A stretch of 64,000 nucleotides of DNA, taken from positions 197,501 to 261,500 of the forward strand of contig JAWKXO010000002.1 in the NCBI GenBank assembly GCA_041396985.1, in the 5' to 3' direction. Numbering within the stretch: position 1 is the first letter of the stretch; each line of letters begins with the position of its first letter. The position numbers were made by a program, and so were the translations under genes. The notes below the pieces were generated by a model. The model did no database searches. It was not told the DNA's origin and was given only the letters and a program-made list of their open reading frames with translations. This DNA is from Emcibacteraceae bacterium. GTDB taxonomy: Bacteria > Pseudomonadota > Alphaproteobacteria > Sphingomonadales > Emcibacteraceae. This document shows, piece after piece, positions 1 to 9,127 of the stretch.

Positions 1-1089
1 CTGGTCGATAGCGGAGCTGACAGACAGGATGCCTTTAATGCCATCAGAACTTTGGGAGACCTCTTTAACGTTAGAAAAATACAGGTGGGTCAGAAATTTG
101 ATGTGTCCTATACCCCGGATGGCACATTGAACAGAATCGAAATGCAAAAGGATTTTGACCATCTTATTGTCGTTAACCGGGACGGACTTTCCTATAAAGG
201 CGAAACAGAAGAGCTGCCAAGCCAGATCATTACCCGCCATGCATCGGGCATCATCGATGACAGCCTGTTTCTGGCTGCCCAGAAACAGGGCCTTCCACAA
301 GTGGTTATTGTCGACCTGATTCGCATCTTCAGTTACGATGTCGATTTTCAGCGGGAAATAAGGCAGGGCGATCAGTTCGAAATTTTTTACGAGAGAAAGA
401 TTTCTGAGGACGGTCGACGTGTACAGGAAGGCGATATTATTTTTGCCCGTATGGTCCTCAGCGGCAAGGAAATCAAACTCTATCGCTATACACCCCCCGG
501 CAAGGATTTTGCCGATTATTTTCATGAAGACGGACAAAGTTCAAAACGGGCTTTAATGAAAACACCCATTGAAGGGGCCAGGCTTTCCTCTTATTACGGC
601 AACCGGAAGCATCCTGTGCTCGGTTATAACCGAATGCATAAAGGTATTGATTTTTCCGCCCCAACCGGCACGCCGATTATGGCCGCCGGAGACGGAGTGG
701 TTGAGAGGGCCAGCTGGTTTGGCAGTTTCGGCAATTATGTGCGAATACGCCATAACAGTACCTATCAGACCATTTATGCCCATATGAGCAAATATGGTCG
801 CGGCATCAAAAAAGGGGTGCGGGTAAAACAGGGTCAGATCATCGGCTATGTTGGCGCCACCGGCCGTGTAACTGGCCGCCACCTTCACTATGAAGTTTAT
901 ATGAACGGAACGCAGGTCAATCCGCTCACCTTAAAAATCCCATCGGGAATTAAACTGAAAGAAAGCGAACTCGAAGATTTCAAGCTGGCCATGAAAGATA
1001 CAGATCTGATGATTGCCCAGACAAAATCACATATCCTGCTTACGCACAATACCCCCAATACAAATACGGCAATTGCCAGTAGTCCATAG
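1..1089 (+). CDS. M23-family peptidoglycan endopeptidase, 5' end cut off by the window
   Basis: The reading frame is already open at base 1, so the true start lies upstream; 362 residues are visible. The N-terminal visible part resembles the OapA/Csd3-type domains that precede the catalytic domain in MepM-like enzymes. The C-terminal half is a LytM/M23 zinc peptidase domain. In visible numbering the zinc ligands are H213 and D217 (HKGID) and the HLH motif is H294-L-H296. Such enzymes cut peptide crosslinks in periplasmic peptidoglycan. All metal-binding motifs are present, so it is probably active rather than a degenerate activator. Any signal peptide or membrane anchor would lie in the missing upstream part. 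The gene converges on clpB across a hairpin terminator. Confidence 0.9.
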   Translation: MVDSGADRQDAFNAIRTLGDLFNVRKIQVGQKFDVSYTPDGTLNRIEMQKDFDHLIVVNRDGLSYKGETEELPSQIITRHASGIIDDSLFLAAQKQGLPQVVIVDLIRIFSYDVDFQREIRQGDQFEIFYERKISEDGRRVQEGDIIFARMVLSGKEIKLYRYTPPGKDFADYFHEDGQSSKRALMKTPIEGARLSSYYGNRKHPVLGYNRMHKGIDFSAPTGTPIMAAGDGVVERASWFGSFGNYVRIRHNSTYQTIYAHMSKYGRGIKKGVRVKQGQIIGYVGATGRVTGRHLHYEVYMNGTQVNPLTLKIPSGIKLKESELEDFKLAMKDTDLMIAQTKSHILLTHNTPNTNTAIASSP

Positions 1090-1129
1090 TTCTTAAAAGT
1101 ATTTATTTACGGATATCAAAACAAGATCC

Positions 1130-1159
1130 GGGTCGAAGGAAAATTTATTCCTCCGACCC
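1130..1159. terminator. Hairpin terminator between convergent M23 gene and clpB
   Basis: Two 12-base arms (1130-1141 and 1148-1159) pair with one internal A-C mismatch around a six-base loop. An A/T-rich tract (GGAAAATTTT) follows on the plus strand and a TTGTTTTG tract on the minus strand. It lies in the 79-bp gap between two convergent genes, so it can serve both. Confidence 0.75.
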
Positions 1160-1168
1160 TGGAAAATT

Positions 1169-3748
1169 TTATATGTTCATTTCAATACCGGCAGCCCCTG
1201 CTGTAATGTGAACAGTATCGCCGTCTTTCACTTCACCGCTTAGGATCAGATTTGCCAGACCGTCCTGTACATTATGCTGGATAACCCGCTTAAGCGGTCT
1301 TGCCCCGTAAACCGGATCATAGCCAGCGTGCGCAAGCCAGTCCTTGGCACTCTGATCAAGATCGAGAATGATTTTACGATCCTCGAGCCGTTTCTCAAGA
1401 TGGGCAAGCTGAATATCAACAATCGCATGCATATGTTTTTCTGCCAATCGGTGAAACAGGGTAATTTCATCAAGGCGGTTGATAAATTCTGGTCTAAAAT
1501 GCGCCCGGACCACGTCCATCACATTGTCTCGAACCAGATCCACATCATCATCCGAGCCAAGGCCCGCCAGAATTTCACTGCCAAGGTTACTGGTCAAAAT
1601 AATCAGAACATTACTGAAATCAACGGTTCTGCCCTGACCATCAGTCAGGCGGCCATCATCCAGCACCTGAAGCAGAATATTGAAAACATCGCCATGCGCT
1701 TTTTCAACTTCGTCAAAAAGCACGACCTGATAGGGTCTTCTACGGACCGCTTCGGTCAGCACACCGCCTTCCTCATATCCGACATATCCAGGAGGCGCCC
1801 CAATCAGGCGGGCCACCGCATGTTTTTCCATAAATTCGGACATATCAATTCTGACCATGGCATTTTCATCATCAAAAAGATATTCGGCAAGCGCTTTGGT
1901 AAGTTCTGTTTTACCAACACCGGTGGGTCCGAGGAATAAAAAGGACCCGATAGGGCGGCCCTGTTCCTGAAGTCCGGCACGGGCACGGCGTACTGCAGCG
2001 GAAACCGCTTTTACCGCTTCATCCTGACCGATAACACGGCGACCGATATTTTCTTCCATCTGCATAAGTTTGTCACGTTCACCTTCCAGCATTTTACTGA
2101 CAGGAATGCCTGTCCAGCGGCTGATGACGGCTGCAATATCATTTTCAGACACTTCTTCTTTCAGTAACTGATTTTCTGTATCATCGCTTTCCGTCGCCGC
2201 TTTCAATTTTGCTTCCAGCTCGGGAATTTCACCGTATGCGAGCTCACCGGCGCGCGCCAGATTGCCGGCGCGCTGTGCCTGTTCAAGCTCGATACGTGCG
2301 GCATCAAGGCGTTCTTTTATTTTCTGATCGCCCTCAATACGGTCCTTTTCTGCCTGCCACTGTGCAGTCAGACTTGCTGAATTTTCCTCAAGCTCGCTGA
2401 GCTCTTTCTCAAGATTTTTAAGGCGGTCCTTGGACGCAGTGTCCTTTTCTTTCTTCAATGCTTCCCGTTCAATTTTAAGCTGGATGATCCGGCGGTCCAG
2501 TTCATCAAGCTCCGAAGGTTTACTGTCCACCTCCATTTTAATTTTGGAAGCAGCTTCATCCATCAGATCAATTGCCTTATCCGGCAAAAACCGGTCATTG
2601 ATATAACGGTTTGACAGTGTCGCCGCCGCAACAAGGGCACTGTCCTTAATTCTGATCCCATGGTGGAGTTCATATTTTTCCTTTAGTCCCCTCAATATGG
2701 AAATTGTATCGGCAACTGTCGGCTCTCCAATAAAGACCGGCTGGAACCGGCGCTCAAGTGCCGCATCCTTTTCAACATATTTTCGGTATTCATTAAGCGT
2801 CGTCGCGCCGATACAATGAAGCTCACCTCTTGCCAACGCAGGCTTTAAAAGATTTGACGCATCCATCGACCCTTCGGACGCCCCGGCACCGACAATCGTA
2901 TGCAGCTCATCAATGAAAAGGATAATTTCCCCTTCCGCCGCAGAAACTTCCTGAAGCACTGCTTTTAAACGCTCTTCAAATTCCCCGCGATATTTGGCCC
3001 CGGCAACCAGCGCCCCCATATCAAGCGACATAATACGCTTTTGACTGATGCTGTCCGGTACATCACCATTGGTTATGCGAAGGGCCAGACCCTCGGCAAT
3101 AGCGGTTTTACCAACACCAGGTTCACCGATCAGAACCGGGTTATTTTTGGTGCGCCTTGAGAGAACCTGAATTGTCCGGCGAATTTCTTCATCCCGGCCG
3201 ATCACCGGGTCAAGTTTACCGGCCCTGGCGGCTTCGGTAAGGTCCCGCGAATATTTTTTTAAGGCATCATAACTTTCTTCTGCACTCGCTGAGTTGGCAG
3301 CGCGGCCTTTTCTGATTTCATTAATGGCATTATTCAGATTTTGGGCGGTCAGACCTGCTTTTTTAAGAATATCAGCTGATTTACTGCCTGAAAGAAGGGT
3401 GAGGGCGAGAAGAAGCCGTTCCACCGTAACATATTCATCACCCGCTTTTTTTGAAAGTTCGGTTGCACTGTCAAACAGTTTTGCTGTCTGCGTATCCATA
3501 TAGAGCTGACTGGCTCCATCCCCGCTTATCTTGGGAAAGCCATCAACTTCCTTGCTCACATTTATGAGTGCCGCACCTGCATCTGCGCCTGCTGCTTTCA
3601 TTAAATTGGAACAAAGACCTTCTTTATCCTCAAGCAAAATTTTCAAAATATGCTCAGGCGTAAATCTTTGGTGTCCTTCCCGAATAGCCAGGCTTTGAGC
3701 AGACTGTATAAAGCCTTTTGTTCTATTGGTAAATTTCTCAAAATCCAT
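1169..3748 (-). CDS. clpB: ATP-dependent disaggregase ClpB
   Basis: 859 residues, the usual length for ClpB. The order is Clp N-terminal domain (about 1-145), first AAA+ module with Walker A GEPGVGKT near 205, the long coiled-coil middle domain (about 410-520) and second AAA+ module with GPTGVGKT near 600. ClpB is a cytoplasmic hexamer that works with DnaK to solubilise aggregated proteins. The frame is open 36 codons further upstream, but the ATG at 3748 has a GGAG about 8 bases before it and matches the family N-terminus (MDFEKFT). Downstream of DUF4167 and prmC, an arrangement common in Alphaproteobacteria. The upstream DNA contains overlapping inverted repeats and a possible heat-shock-type promoter. 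Confidence 0.97.
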   Translation of the reverse strand: MDFEKFTNRTKGFIQSAQSLAIREGHQRFTPEHILKILLEDKEGLCSNLMKAAGADAGAALINVSKEVDGFPKISGDGASQLYMDTQTAKLFDSATELSKKAGDEYVTVERLLLALTLLSGSKSADILKKAGLTAQNLNNAINEIRKGRAANSASAEESYDALKKYSRDLTEAARAGKLDPVIGRDEEIRRTIQVLSRRTKNNPVLIGEPGVGKTAIAEGLALRITNGDVPDSISQKRIMSLDMGALVAGAKYRGEFEERLKAVLQEVSAAEGEIILFIDELHTIVGAGASEGSMDASNLLKPALARGELHCIGATTLNEYRKYVEKDAALERRFQPVFIGEPTVADTISILRGLKEKYELHHGIRIKDSALVAAATLSNRYINDRFLPDKAIDLMDEAASKIKMEVDSKPSELDELDRRIIQLKIEREALKKEKDTASKDRLKNLEKELSELEENSASLTAQWQAEKDRIEGDQKIKERLDAARIELEQAQRAGNLARAGELAYGEIPELEAKLKAATESDDTENQLLKEEVSENDIAAVISRWTGIPVSKMLEGERDKLMQMEENIGRRVIGQDEAVKAVSAAVRRARAGLQEQGRPIGSFLFLGPTGVGKTELTKALAEYLFDDENAMVRIDMSEFMEKHAVARLIGAPPGYVGYEEGGVLTEAVRRRPYQVVLFDEVEKAHGDVFNILLQVLDDGRLTDGQGRTVDFSNVLIILTSNLGSEILAGLGSDDDVDLVRDNVMDVVRAHFRPEFINRLDEITLFHRLAEKHMHAIVDIQLAHLEKRLEDRKIILDLDQSAKDWLAHAGYDPVYGARPLKRVIQHNVQDGLANLILSGEVKDGDTVHITAGAAGIEMNI

Positions 3749-3791
3749 GTTTAAAACTCCAGAAATCTTAACGATATTTTCTAAATATAAA

Positions 3792-3823
3792 CAACATATA
3801 ATGTTGCATTTACGCAACACAAG
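3792..3823 (-). promoter_or_regulatory. clpB upstream region with nested inverted repeats and a possible heat-shock promoter
   Basis: Read on the plus strand, 3802-3819 is TGTTGC-ATTTAC-GCAACA, a perfect 6-bp inverted repeat. 3792-3806 is CAACAT-ATA-ATGTTG, another perfect inverted repeat that shares an arm with the first. On the minus strand a CTTG (3823-3820) and a CATTAT (3803-3798), 16 bases apart, resemble the -35 and -10 of a heat-shock sigma promoter, which would suit clpB. The repeats could be an operator or, if transcription starts further upstream, alternative RNA hairpins. The repeats are certain; their role is inferred. Confidence 0.35.
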
Positions 3824-3880
3824 GGGAAGATGAGAATAATATACTTTTACCGGCATTCTGTTTTCAGACCTGCCTAAGAA

Positions 3881-4489
3881 TTATTCAGCGACGTCTTCTT
3901 TCACTTTTCTTGGTTTTCTGATTTTTTTAGGCTTTTCAACAACACACTCCACCTCCAGTGGAAGTTCGGGAGCAGCATCCAGATCAACGGTCTTTACTTT
4001 GCGTTTTGGTTTTTTCACCTTTTTCTCGCAAGGTTGTTCGTCATCCGAATTGGCCGCTGTGAAGTCTGAATTTTCATTGCTGCCATCATCGAGGAAGGAT
4101 GCTATATTGGACTGGTTCTCAGCCGCTTCTTCCTGCTGACGGACTTTTTCCGCTTCACGTTCTACTTCCATTGCCGCTTCGGCAGCCGCAATTTCAGAAT
4201 AAAGCATGTAATAATGGTGGGCATATTGGCCGTAGGCTTCTGAATCAGTTCGGTCTTTGGTTTTATTTTCATGGGCCAGCTCTTTATATTTGTCATAAAG
4301 CTGCTTCACATTTCCGCGAATTTTACCGGCCGGACCATGGCTGTCCACCTGTCTGGATGTGGTTAGCGGCTGTTGCGACTGTTTTTTCGAAGAGCCACCG
4401 CGACCATTTTGATTTCTACCACGATTTTTCTGTTTATTACTATGTCTTCCCGATCGGTTATTTTGCCGGGCTTTTTGATTTGAGGTCAT
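3881..4489 (-). CDS. DUF4167 domain protein
   Basis: 202 residues. The first 55 are very rich in Asn, Gln, Arg, Lys and Gly (for example RSGRHSNKQKNRGRNQ), a composition often seen in nucleic-acid-binding tails. The DUF4167 core follows at about residues 55-110, with GKIRGNVKQLYDKYKELA and a Tyr-rich helix. A Glu/Ala-rich helix and an acidic then Lys/Arg-rich C-terminus complete it. The family's function is unknown; RNA binding is inferred from composition only. It sits between prmC and clpB on the same strand, as is usual for the family in Alphaproteobacteria. ATG at 4489, with no strong Shine-Dalgarno sequence. Confidence 0.85.
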   Translation of the reverse strand: MTSNQKARQNNRSGRHSNKQKNRGRNQNGRGGSSKKQSQQPLTTSRQVDSHGPAGKIRGNVKQLYDKYKELAHENKTKDRTDSEAYGQYAHHYYMLYSEIAAAEAAMEVEREAEKVRQQEEAAENQSNIASFLDDGSNENSDFTAANSDDEQPCEKKVKKPKRKVKTVDLDAAPELPLEVECVVEKPKKIRKPRKVKEDVAE

Positions 4490-4694
4490 TAAATATCTTA
4501 TTACATTATTAGGCTATCTACTGACAGATGACCCCGGGGAATCGATCTGCCTCAAGCACGGTTATATTTAAGAATTTTGGAATTATAACTGAATATTTTC
4601 ATTCAGCATCCACGCCTATTTTTCTGCGTAAGCTGACTTTACCCTGCTAAATCTTAAATGCCAAGGGACTTTTTAAAAATTTTATCATCAATTC

Positions 4695-5546
4695 TCAAAA
4701 TTCGATCATCAGGCACCTGTCTCTATCTGCCAGGTCTTTATATTTTGTTATTTGATTAAAGCCTTTAGAAGTGAATATTTCCTTAACGGCGGTTGATTGC
4801 CGATACCCAATTTCCATTAAAATAAATCCGCCTACTGATAAATATGATGCTATCTGCCCTGAAAGTTTTTTATAATCATCAAGGCCGTCTTTCCCTGAAA
4901 AAAGAGCCTCTTCCGGTTCATAATCAACAACTTCGGGAGGAAGGGTTTCTTTTTCATCCAGGCCAATATAGGGCGGGTTTGAAATGATAAGGTCAAATTT
5001 TTCCGATTTTTCGATATTATCAGTCCAGTTGCTAATGAGAAATTCTGATCTTTGAGAAAGATTTAAATTGATGGCATTTTCTCTTGCCACTGTGAGCGCT
5101 TTTTCAGAAATATCGATACCAAGCCCGGTTGCATTGGGCAGTTCGTCAAGCAGGGTAAGCAGAAGACAGCCTGTTCCTGTACCCAGATCAAGAATTCGGT
5201 ATTTTTTATTTTTATCTTCGAGTTTATTCAATGCCGCTTCTATAAGCGTTTCGCTATCCGGGCGGGGGGTAAGTGTGTCTCTTGTAACCTTAAAAGTCCG
5301 GCTCCAGAATTCCTTTTCACCAAAAATCTGGGACAATGGCTCTCGTGCCATTCGGCGCTTAACGAGATTCATTAAATCCGCATAGTCACTGTCTTTGATG
5401 GGACAATTATTTTCAAGCGCATAGTCAAGAGCATTTATATTCAGAATATAAGTGATCAACAATTTTGCTTCGAAAGCCGGATCTTCAATAAAGTGACCGG
5501 CGAGCTTTTCAATAACCTCTTTTTTTAAAGCCAGTAGGGTTTTCAC
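4695..5546 (-). CDS. prmC: Peptide chain release factor N5-glutamine methyltransferase PrmC
   Basis: 283 residues. Transfers a methyl group from S-adenosylmethionine to the glutamine of the GGQ motif in release factors, here encoded next door by prfA. The SAM-binding motif LDLGTGTGCLLLTL lies near residues 120-133, and the catalytic NPPY tetrad is seen in ISNPPYIG near 187. The start is a GTG directly abutting the prfA stop codon, with GGAA about 8 bases upstream inside prfA, so translation is probably coupled. The coupling of substrate and modifying enzyme in one operon is typical. Confidence 0.96.
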   Translation of the reverse strand: MKTLLALKKEVIEKLAGHFIEDPAFEAKLLITYILNINALDYALENNCPIKDSDYADLMNLVKRRMAREPLSQIFGEKEFWSRTFKVTRDTLTPRPDSETLIEAALNKLEDKNKKYRILDLGTGTGCLLLTLLDELPNATGLGIDISEKALTVARENAINLNLSQRSEFLISNWTDNIEKSEKFDLIISNPPYIGLDEKETLPPEVVDYEPEEALFSGKDGLDDYKKLSGQIASYLSVGGFILMEIGYRQSTAVKEIFTSKGFNQITKYKDLADRDRCLMIEF

Positions 5547-6626
5547 CTAATTTTCCAGTGCCGCAAGCTGGGCGGCCTGATCCTCTGTAATCAGGGCAGT
5601 GATGACTTCATCAAGCCCTTCACCGGCAAGTATCTGGTCAAGTTTATAAAGAGTAAGGTTAATGCGATGATCGGTCATACGTCCCTGCGGAAAATTATAG
5701 GTACGAATGCGCGCAGACCGATCGCCTGATCCGATCTGGTCTTTTCGGTCCGCCGACCGTTCCGCATCGCGCGCTTCCTTTTCAGCAGCATAAACACGGG
5801 ACATCAAGACCTTCATGGCTTTTTGTCTGTTTTTATGCTGGGATTTCTCATCCTGCTGCTGAACAGTAATGCCCGTTGGAATATGAACAATGCGAACGGC
5901 GCTGTCGGTTGTATTCACCGATTGTCCGCCGGGACCGCTTGCGCGAAATATATCAATCCGAAGATCTTTATCTTCTATCTTAATATCAATTTCTTCCACT
6001 TCCGGCATAACAGCAACGGTTGCCGCCGAAGTATGGATGCGGCCCTGGGTTTCCGTCTCCGGCACCCTTTGAACACGGTGACCGCCAGCTTCATATTTAA
6101 GTTTGGCAAACACACCGGGGCCACTGACAGAGGCAATTGCCTCTTTAAAACCGCCGGCATCACTTGGTGATGTGCTCATTATTTCAAAGCGCCAGCCCTG
6201 AAGAACAGCATATTTCTGGTACATTCTAAAAAGATCTCCGGCAAATAACGCCGCTTCGTCACCACCAGTTCCTGCACGTATTTCAAGGATCGCATTTTTA
6301 TCGTCATCAACATCCTTGGGAAGAAGCATCAGCTGAACCTGATGTTCCAGCTCCGGAAGTTTGTCCTTTAATTCCTGCAGCTCTATTTCAGCCAAATCGC
6401 GCATTTCTTTATCGGTTTCCTGAGAAGCAATCATCTCTCTAAGGTCCTGCATTTCAGATATGGCACTTAAATAGTCCTTGGTTTTTTTAACAACCGGTGT
6501 CAGGTCGCTATATTCCTTTGAAATTTTCACAAATTCATCAGAGCTGAGCGCTTCCCCTCCCGACATAAGGTGTTCAAGCTCCTCATGGCGGGTAACAAAC
6601 TGATCAAGTCTTTCGCGTGGAATCAT
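5547..6626 (-). CDS. prfA: Peptide chain release factor 1
   Basis: 359 residues, normal for RF1. Recognises UAA and UAG stop codons through the P-x-T tripeptide (PET, residues 189-191) and triggers hydrolysis through GGQ (233-235). The frame is open nine codons further upstream, but the ATG at 6626 overlaps the hisS stop as ATGA, fits the family N-terminus and is preferred. Followed at once by prmC, which methylates the GGQ glutamine. Confidence 0.97.
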   Translation of the reverse strand: MIPRERLDQFVTRHEELEHLMSGGEALSSDEFVKISKEYSDLTPVVKKTKDYLSAISEMQDLREMIASQETDKEMRDLAEIELQELKDKLPELEHQVQLMLLPKDVDDDKNAILEIRAGTGGDEAALFAGDLFRMYQKYAVLQGWRFEIMSTSPSDAGGFKEAIASVSGPGVFAKLKYEAGGHRVQRVPETETQGRIHTSAATVAVMPEVEEIDIKIEDKDLRIDIFRASGPGGQSVNTTDSAVRIVHIPTGITVQQQDEKSQHKNRQKAMKVLMSRVYAAEKEARDAERSADRKDQIGSGDRSARIRTYNFPQGRMTDHRINLTLYKLDQILAGEGLDEVITALITEDQAAQLAALEN

Positions 6627-7876
6627 TTTTGAGCTTCCCTGATATATTGGCATAGGTTCGAGAAGGAAACCTCTTCCTGGGACCCCAAATCCAGATTTTT
6701 AACCATAACCACTGAACGGGCGATTTCATCATCGCCAATTAATATGGCAAATGTTGCATTTTGTTTATTGGCCCGCTTCATACGTTTGGCAACATTACCC
6801 CGATAGGCCATATCGACAACGATACCAGCCAAACGGAGATCATGGGCAATTTTCATTGCAACCACTTGCGCAGAATCGCCGACAGGAGTAACAACAACCG
6901 GGCGGCTCGGATTTATCAGCAAATCTTCTGAAATTAGCTCAGCAATTCTTTCCATGCCAGCGGCCCAGCCTATACCGGCAGTTGGTGGACCGCCCATCAT
7001 TTCCATTAATCCATCATAACGCCCCCCAGCCATAACTGTGCCCTGGGCACCAAGCTGATCCGTGGTAAATTCAAATGCGGTATGACAATAATAGTCAAGA
7101 CCACGTACCAGCCGATCATTAATAACATAATTGATAGACAGCGCCTCGAGGCCGCTTTTTACTTCATCAAAAAATTTTCTGGTGGCGTCATTATAAAATT
7201 CAAAAATCCGCGGGGCATTTTCAATGAGTGCACGATCACCCTCATCCTTGCTGTCGAGAATGCGTAAAGGATTTTTATCCAGACGTTGAAGACTATCTTC
7301 GCTTAATTGAGATTTAAAGCCTGTAAAATATTTTACGAGCGCGTCACGATAATCAGCGCGACTTTCAGGATCCCCCAGACTGTTAAGTTCGAGTGTAATA
7401 TGCTTTCCAATGCCTAGTTCATCCAAAAGGTCAGATCCAAGCGCTATTACCTCAATATCTGCCTGTGTTTCCGGCACACCAAGTATCTCGACATCCATCT
7501 GATGAAACTGGCGCATACGTCCTTTTTGTGGCCGTTCATAACGAAAGATCGGTCCAAAACTATACAATTTGCAGGGAGCTGATTGTTGGAGACCATTGGA
7601 CATAAAGGCGCGTGCAATCCCGGCCGTATATTCAGGGCGCAACGTTATCTGTTCTCCGCCGCGATCCTCAAATGTATACATCTCTTTGGTTACGACGTCA
7701 GAAGTGTCCCCCAAAGTTCTTTTAAATGTTTCCGTGAACTCAAAAATCGGCGTGTCTATTTCCTGATGGCTGTAGCGTTCCGCCACCGATTTGAATTTTT
7801 CATAAATTGTACGAAACCGAATGGCTTTATCGCCTAAGACATCGTGAGTTCCGCGTACCGGTTGAAGCCGCGCCAC
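6623..7876 (-). CDS. hisS: Histidyl-tRNA synthetase
   Basis: 417 residues, full length for a bacterial class II HisRS. Charges tRNA-His. Motif 1 and 2 regions are recognisable (TPIFEFTETFKRTLGDTSD; PIFRYERPQKGRMRQFHQ), as are the histidine-binding LVRGLDYY and the GGRYDGL loop. The C-terminal anticodon-binding domain runs from about 325. The start codon is GTG, supported by a GGGAG eight bases upstream. The stop overlaps the prfA start (ATGA). It follows ispG by 21 bp in a rodZ-ispG-hisS order that is also known from gammaproteobacteria. Confidence 0.97.
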   Translation of the reverse strand: MARLQPVRGTHDVLGDKAIRFRTIYEKFKSVAERYSHQEIDTPIFEFTETFKRTLGDTSDVVTKEMYTFEDRGGEQITLRPEYTAGIARAFMSNGLQQSAPCKLYSFGPIFRYERPQKGRMRQFHQMDVEILGVPETQADIEVIALGSDLLDELGIGKHITLELNSLGDPESRADYRDALVKYFTGFKSQLSEDSLQRLDKNPLRILDSKDEGDRALIENAPRIFEFYNDATRKFFDEVKSGLEALSINYVINDRLVRGLDYYCHTAFEFTTDQLGAQGTVMAGGRYDGLMEMMGGPPTAGIGWAAGMERIAELISEDLLINPSRPVVVTPVGDSAQVVAMKIAHDLRLAGIVVDMAYRGNVAKRMKRANKQNATFAILIGDDEIARSVVMVKNLDLGSQEEVSFSNLCQYIREAQK

Positions 7877-7897
7877 TTTATTTCTCCCAAAAAATCG

Positions 7898-9013
7898 CTA
7901 AAGTTTCTGTTGGCTATTTTCTTTTTCCAGTTCGGCAGCTTTTGCCTCTACCAGCTCAACAATATGATCAATTAAACCATCATCGTCAATCTTATGATCT
8001 GTGACCCCGTTTAAATAAACCATGTGATTGCCATTTCCGCCGCCAGTAAGGCCGATATCAGTTTCCCGTGCTTCGCCCGGTCCGTTGACCACGCATCCGA
8101 TAATGCTGAGCGAAAGCGGTGTTGAAATATGCCCAAGCCTTTTTTCAAGCTCTTCGACTGTCTTAATAACAGGGTATGCCTGACGTGCACAGGATGGACA
8201 GGAAATAATCCTTACCCCACGGTGGCGAAGATCAAGACTTTTTAGAATATCAAAACCGACTTTAATTTCTTCAACAGGATCGGCAGACAGAGATACACGG
8301 ATTGTATCACCGATCCCGGACCAAAGCAGCATACCCATGCCAATAGACGACTTTACAGTACCGGCCCGCAGACCGCCTGCTTCCGTTATGCCGACATGAA
8401 GCGGATAATCACAGGCATCCGCCAGCCCCTGATAGGCGGCAACAGCCAAAAAGACATCTGATGCCTTAACACTGATTTTAAATTCATGGAAATTATTATC
8501 TTCCAGGATTCGGGCATGTTCAAGCGCACTTTCAACCATGGCATCAGGACATGGTTCACCGTATTTTTCCAGAAGATGCTTTTCAAGTGATCCTGCATTA
8601 ACACCTATTCGCATCGAACAGCCATGATCCCGCGCGGCGGCAACAACCTCTCTTACCCGGTCTGAATTTCCAATATTTCCGGGATTAATTCTTAAACAGG
8701 CGGCACCGGCTTCAGCTGCTTCAATACCCCGTCTGAAATGAAAATGAATATCGGCAATGATGGGCACAGATACATTTTTTATAATTTCTTTCAACGCCTT
8801 TGTTGATGCTTCATCCGGGCAGGAAACGCGAACAATATCAGCACCCGCATTTTCAAGATCCTGAATTTGTTCAATGGTTGCTTTAACATCAGTTGTCAAT
8901 GTATTGGTCATTGACTGGACACTAATTGGTGCATCACCACCAACAGGAATATTACCAACCATAATCTGGCGACATTTGCGACGGATTATATCGCGATATG
9001 GGCGAATGCTCAT
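7898..9013 (-). CDS. ispG: 4-hydroxy-3-methylbut-2-enyl-diphosphate synthase (flavodoxin/ferredoxin)
   Basis: 371 residues. A [4Fe-4S] enzyme of the non-mevalonate isoprenoid pathway that converts MEcPP to HMBPP. The N-terminal TIM barrel contains GGDAPISVQSMTNT. The C-terminal cluster domain carries the cysteine motif CPSCAR and GCVVNGPGE. As an iron-sulfur protein it would depend on the SUF system encoded at 52-58 kb. It lies between rodZ and hisS on the same strand. Confidence 0.97.
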   Translation of the reverse strand: MSIRPYRDIIRRKCRQIMVGNIPVGGDAPISVQSMTNTLTTDVKATIEQIQDLENAGADIVRVSCPDEASTKALKEIIKNVSVPIIADIHFHFRRGIEAAEAGAACLRINPGNIGNSDRVREVVAAARDHGCSMRIGVNAGSLEKHLLEKYGEPCPDAMVESALEHARILEDNNFHEFKISVKASDVFLAVAAYQGLADACDYPLHVGITEAGGLRAGTVKSSIGMGMLLWSGIGDTIRVSLSADPVEEIKVGFDILKSLDLRHRGVRIISCPSCARQAYPVIKTVEELEKRLGHISTPLSLSIIGCVVNGPGEARETDIGLTGGGNGNHMVYLNGVTDHKIDDDGLIDHIVELVEAKAAELEKENSQQKL

Positions 9014-9127
9014 TATAGAAACCCTGTAAAAATTTTATTTCATGCGTCTATTGTAAGAATCGACACAGAACAGCACCCCCTTAATAACAAGGAGTAACAC
9101 ATTTGAAAATCAGTTTGTTTAGAATTT

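Noticed and set aside
553..888. Minus-strand frame opposite the M23 gene
   Set aside because: Shadow of the catalytic domain, which is clearly coding on the plus strand.
1274..1939. Long plus-strand frame opposite clpB
   Set aside because: Antisense shadow of a conserved coding region; its translation has no recognisable domain and no ribosome-binding site.
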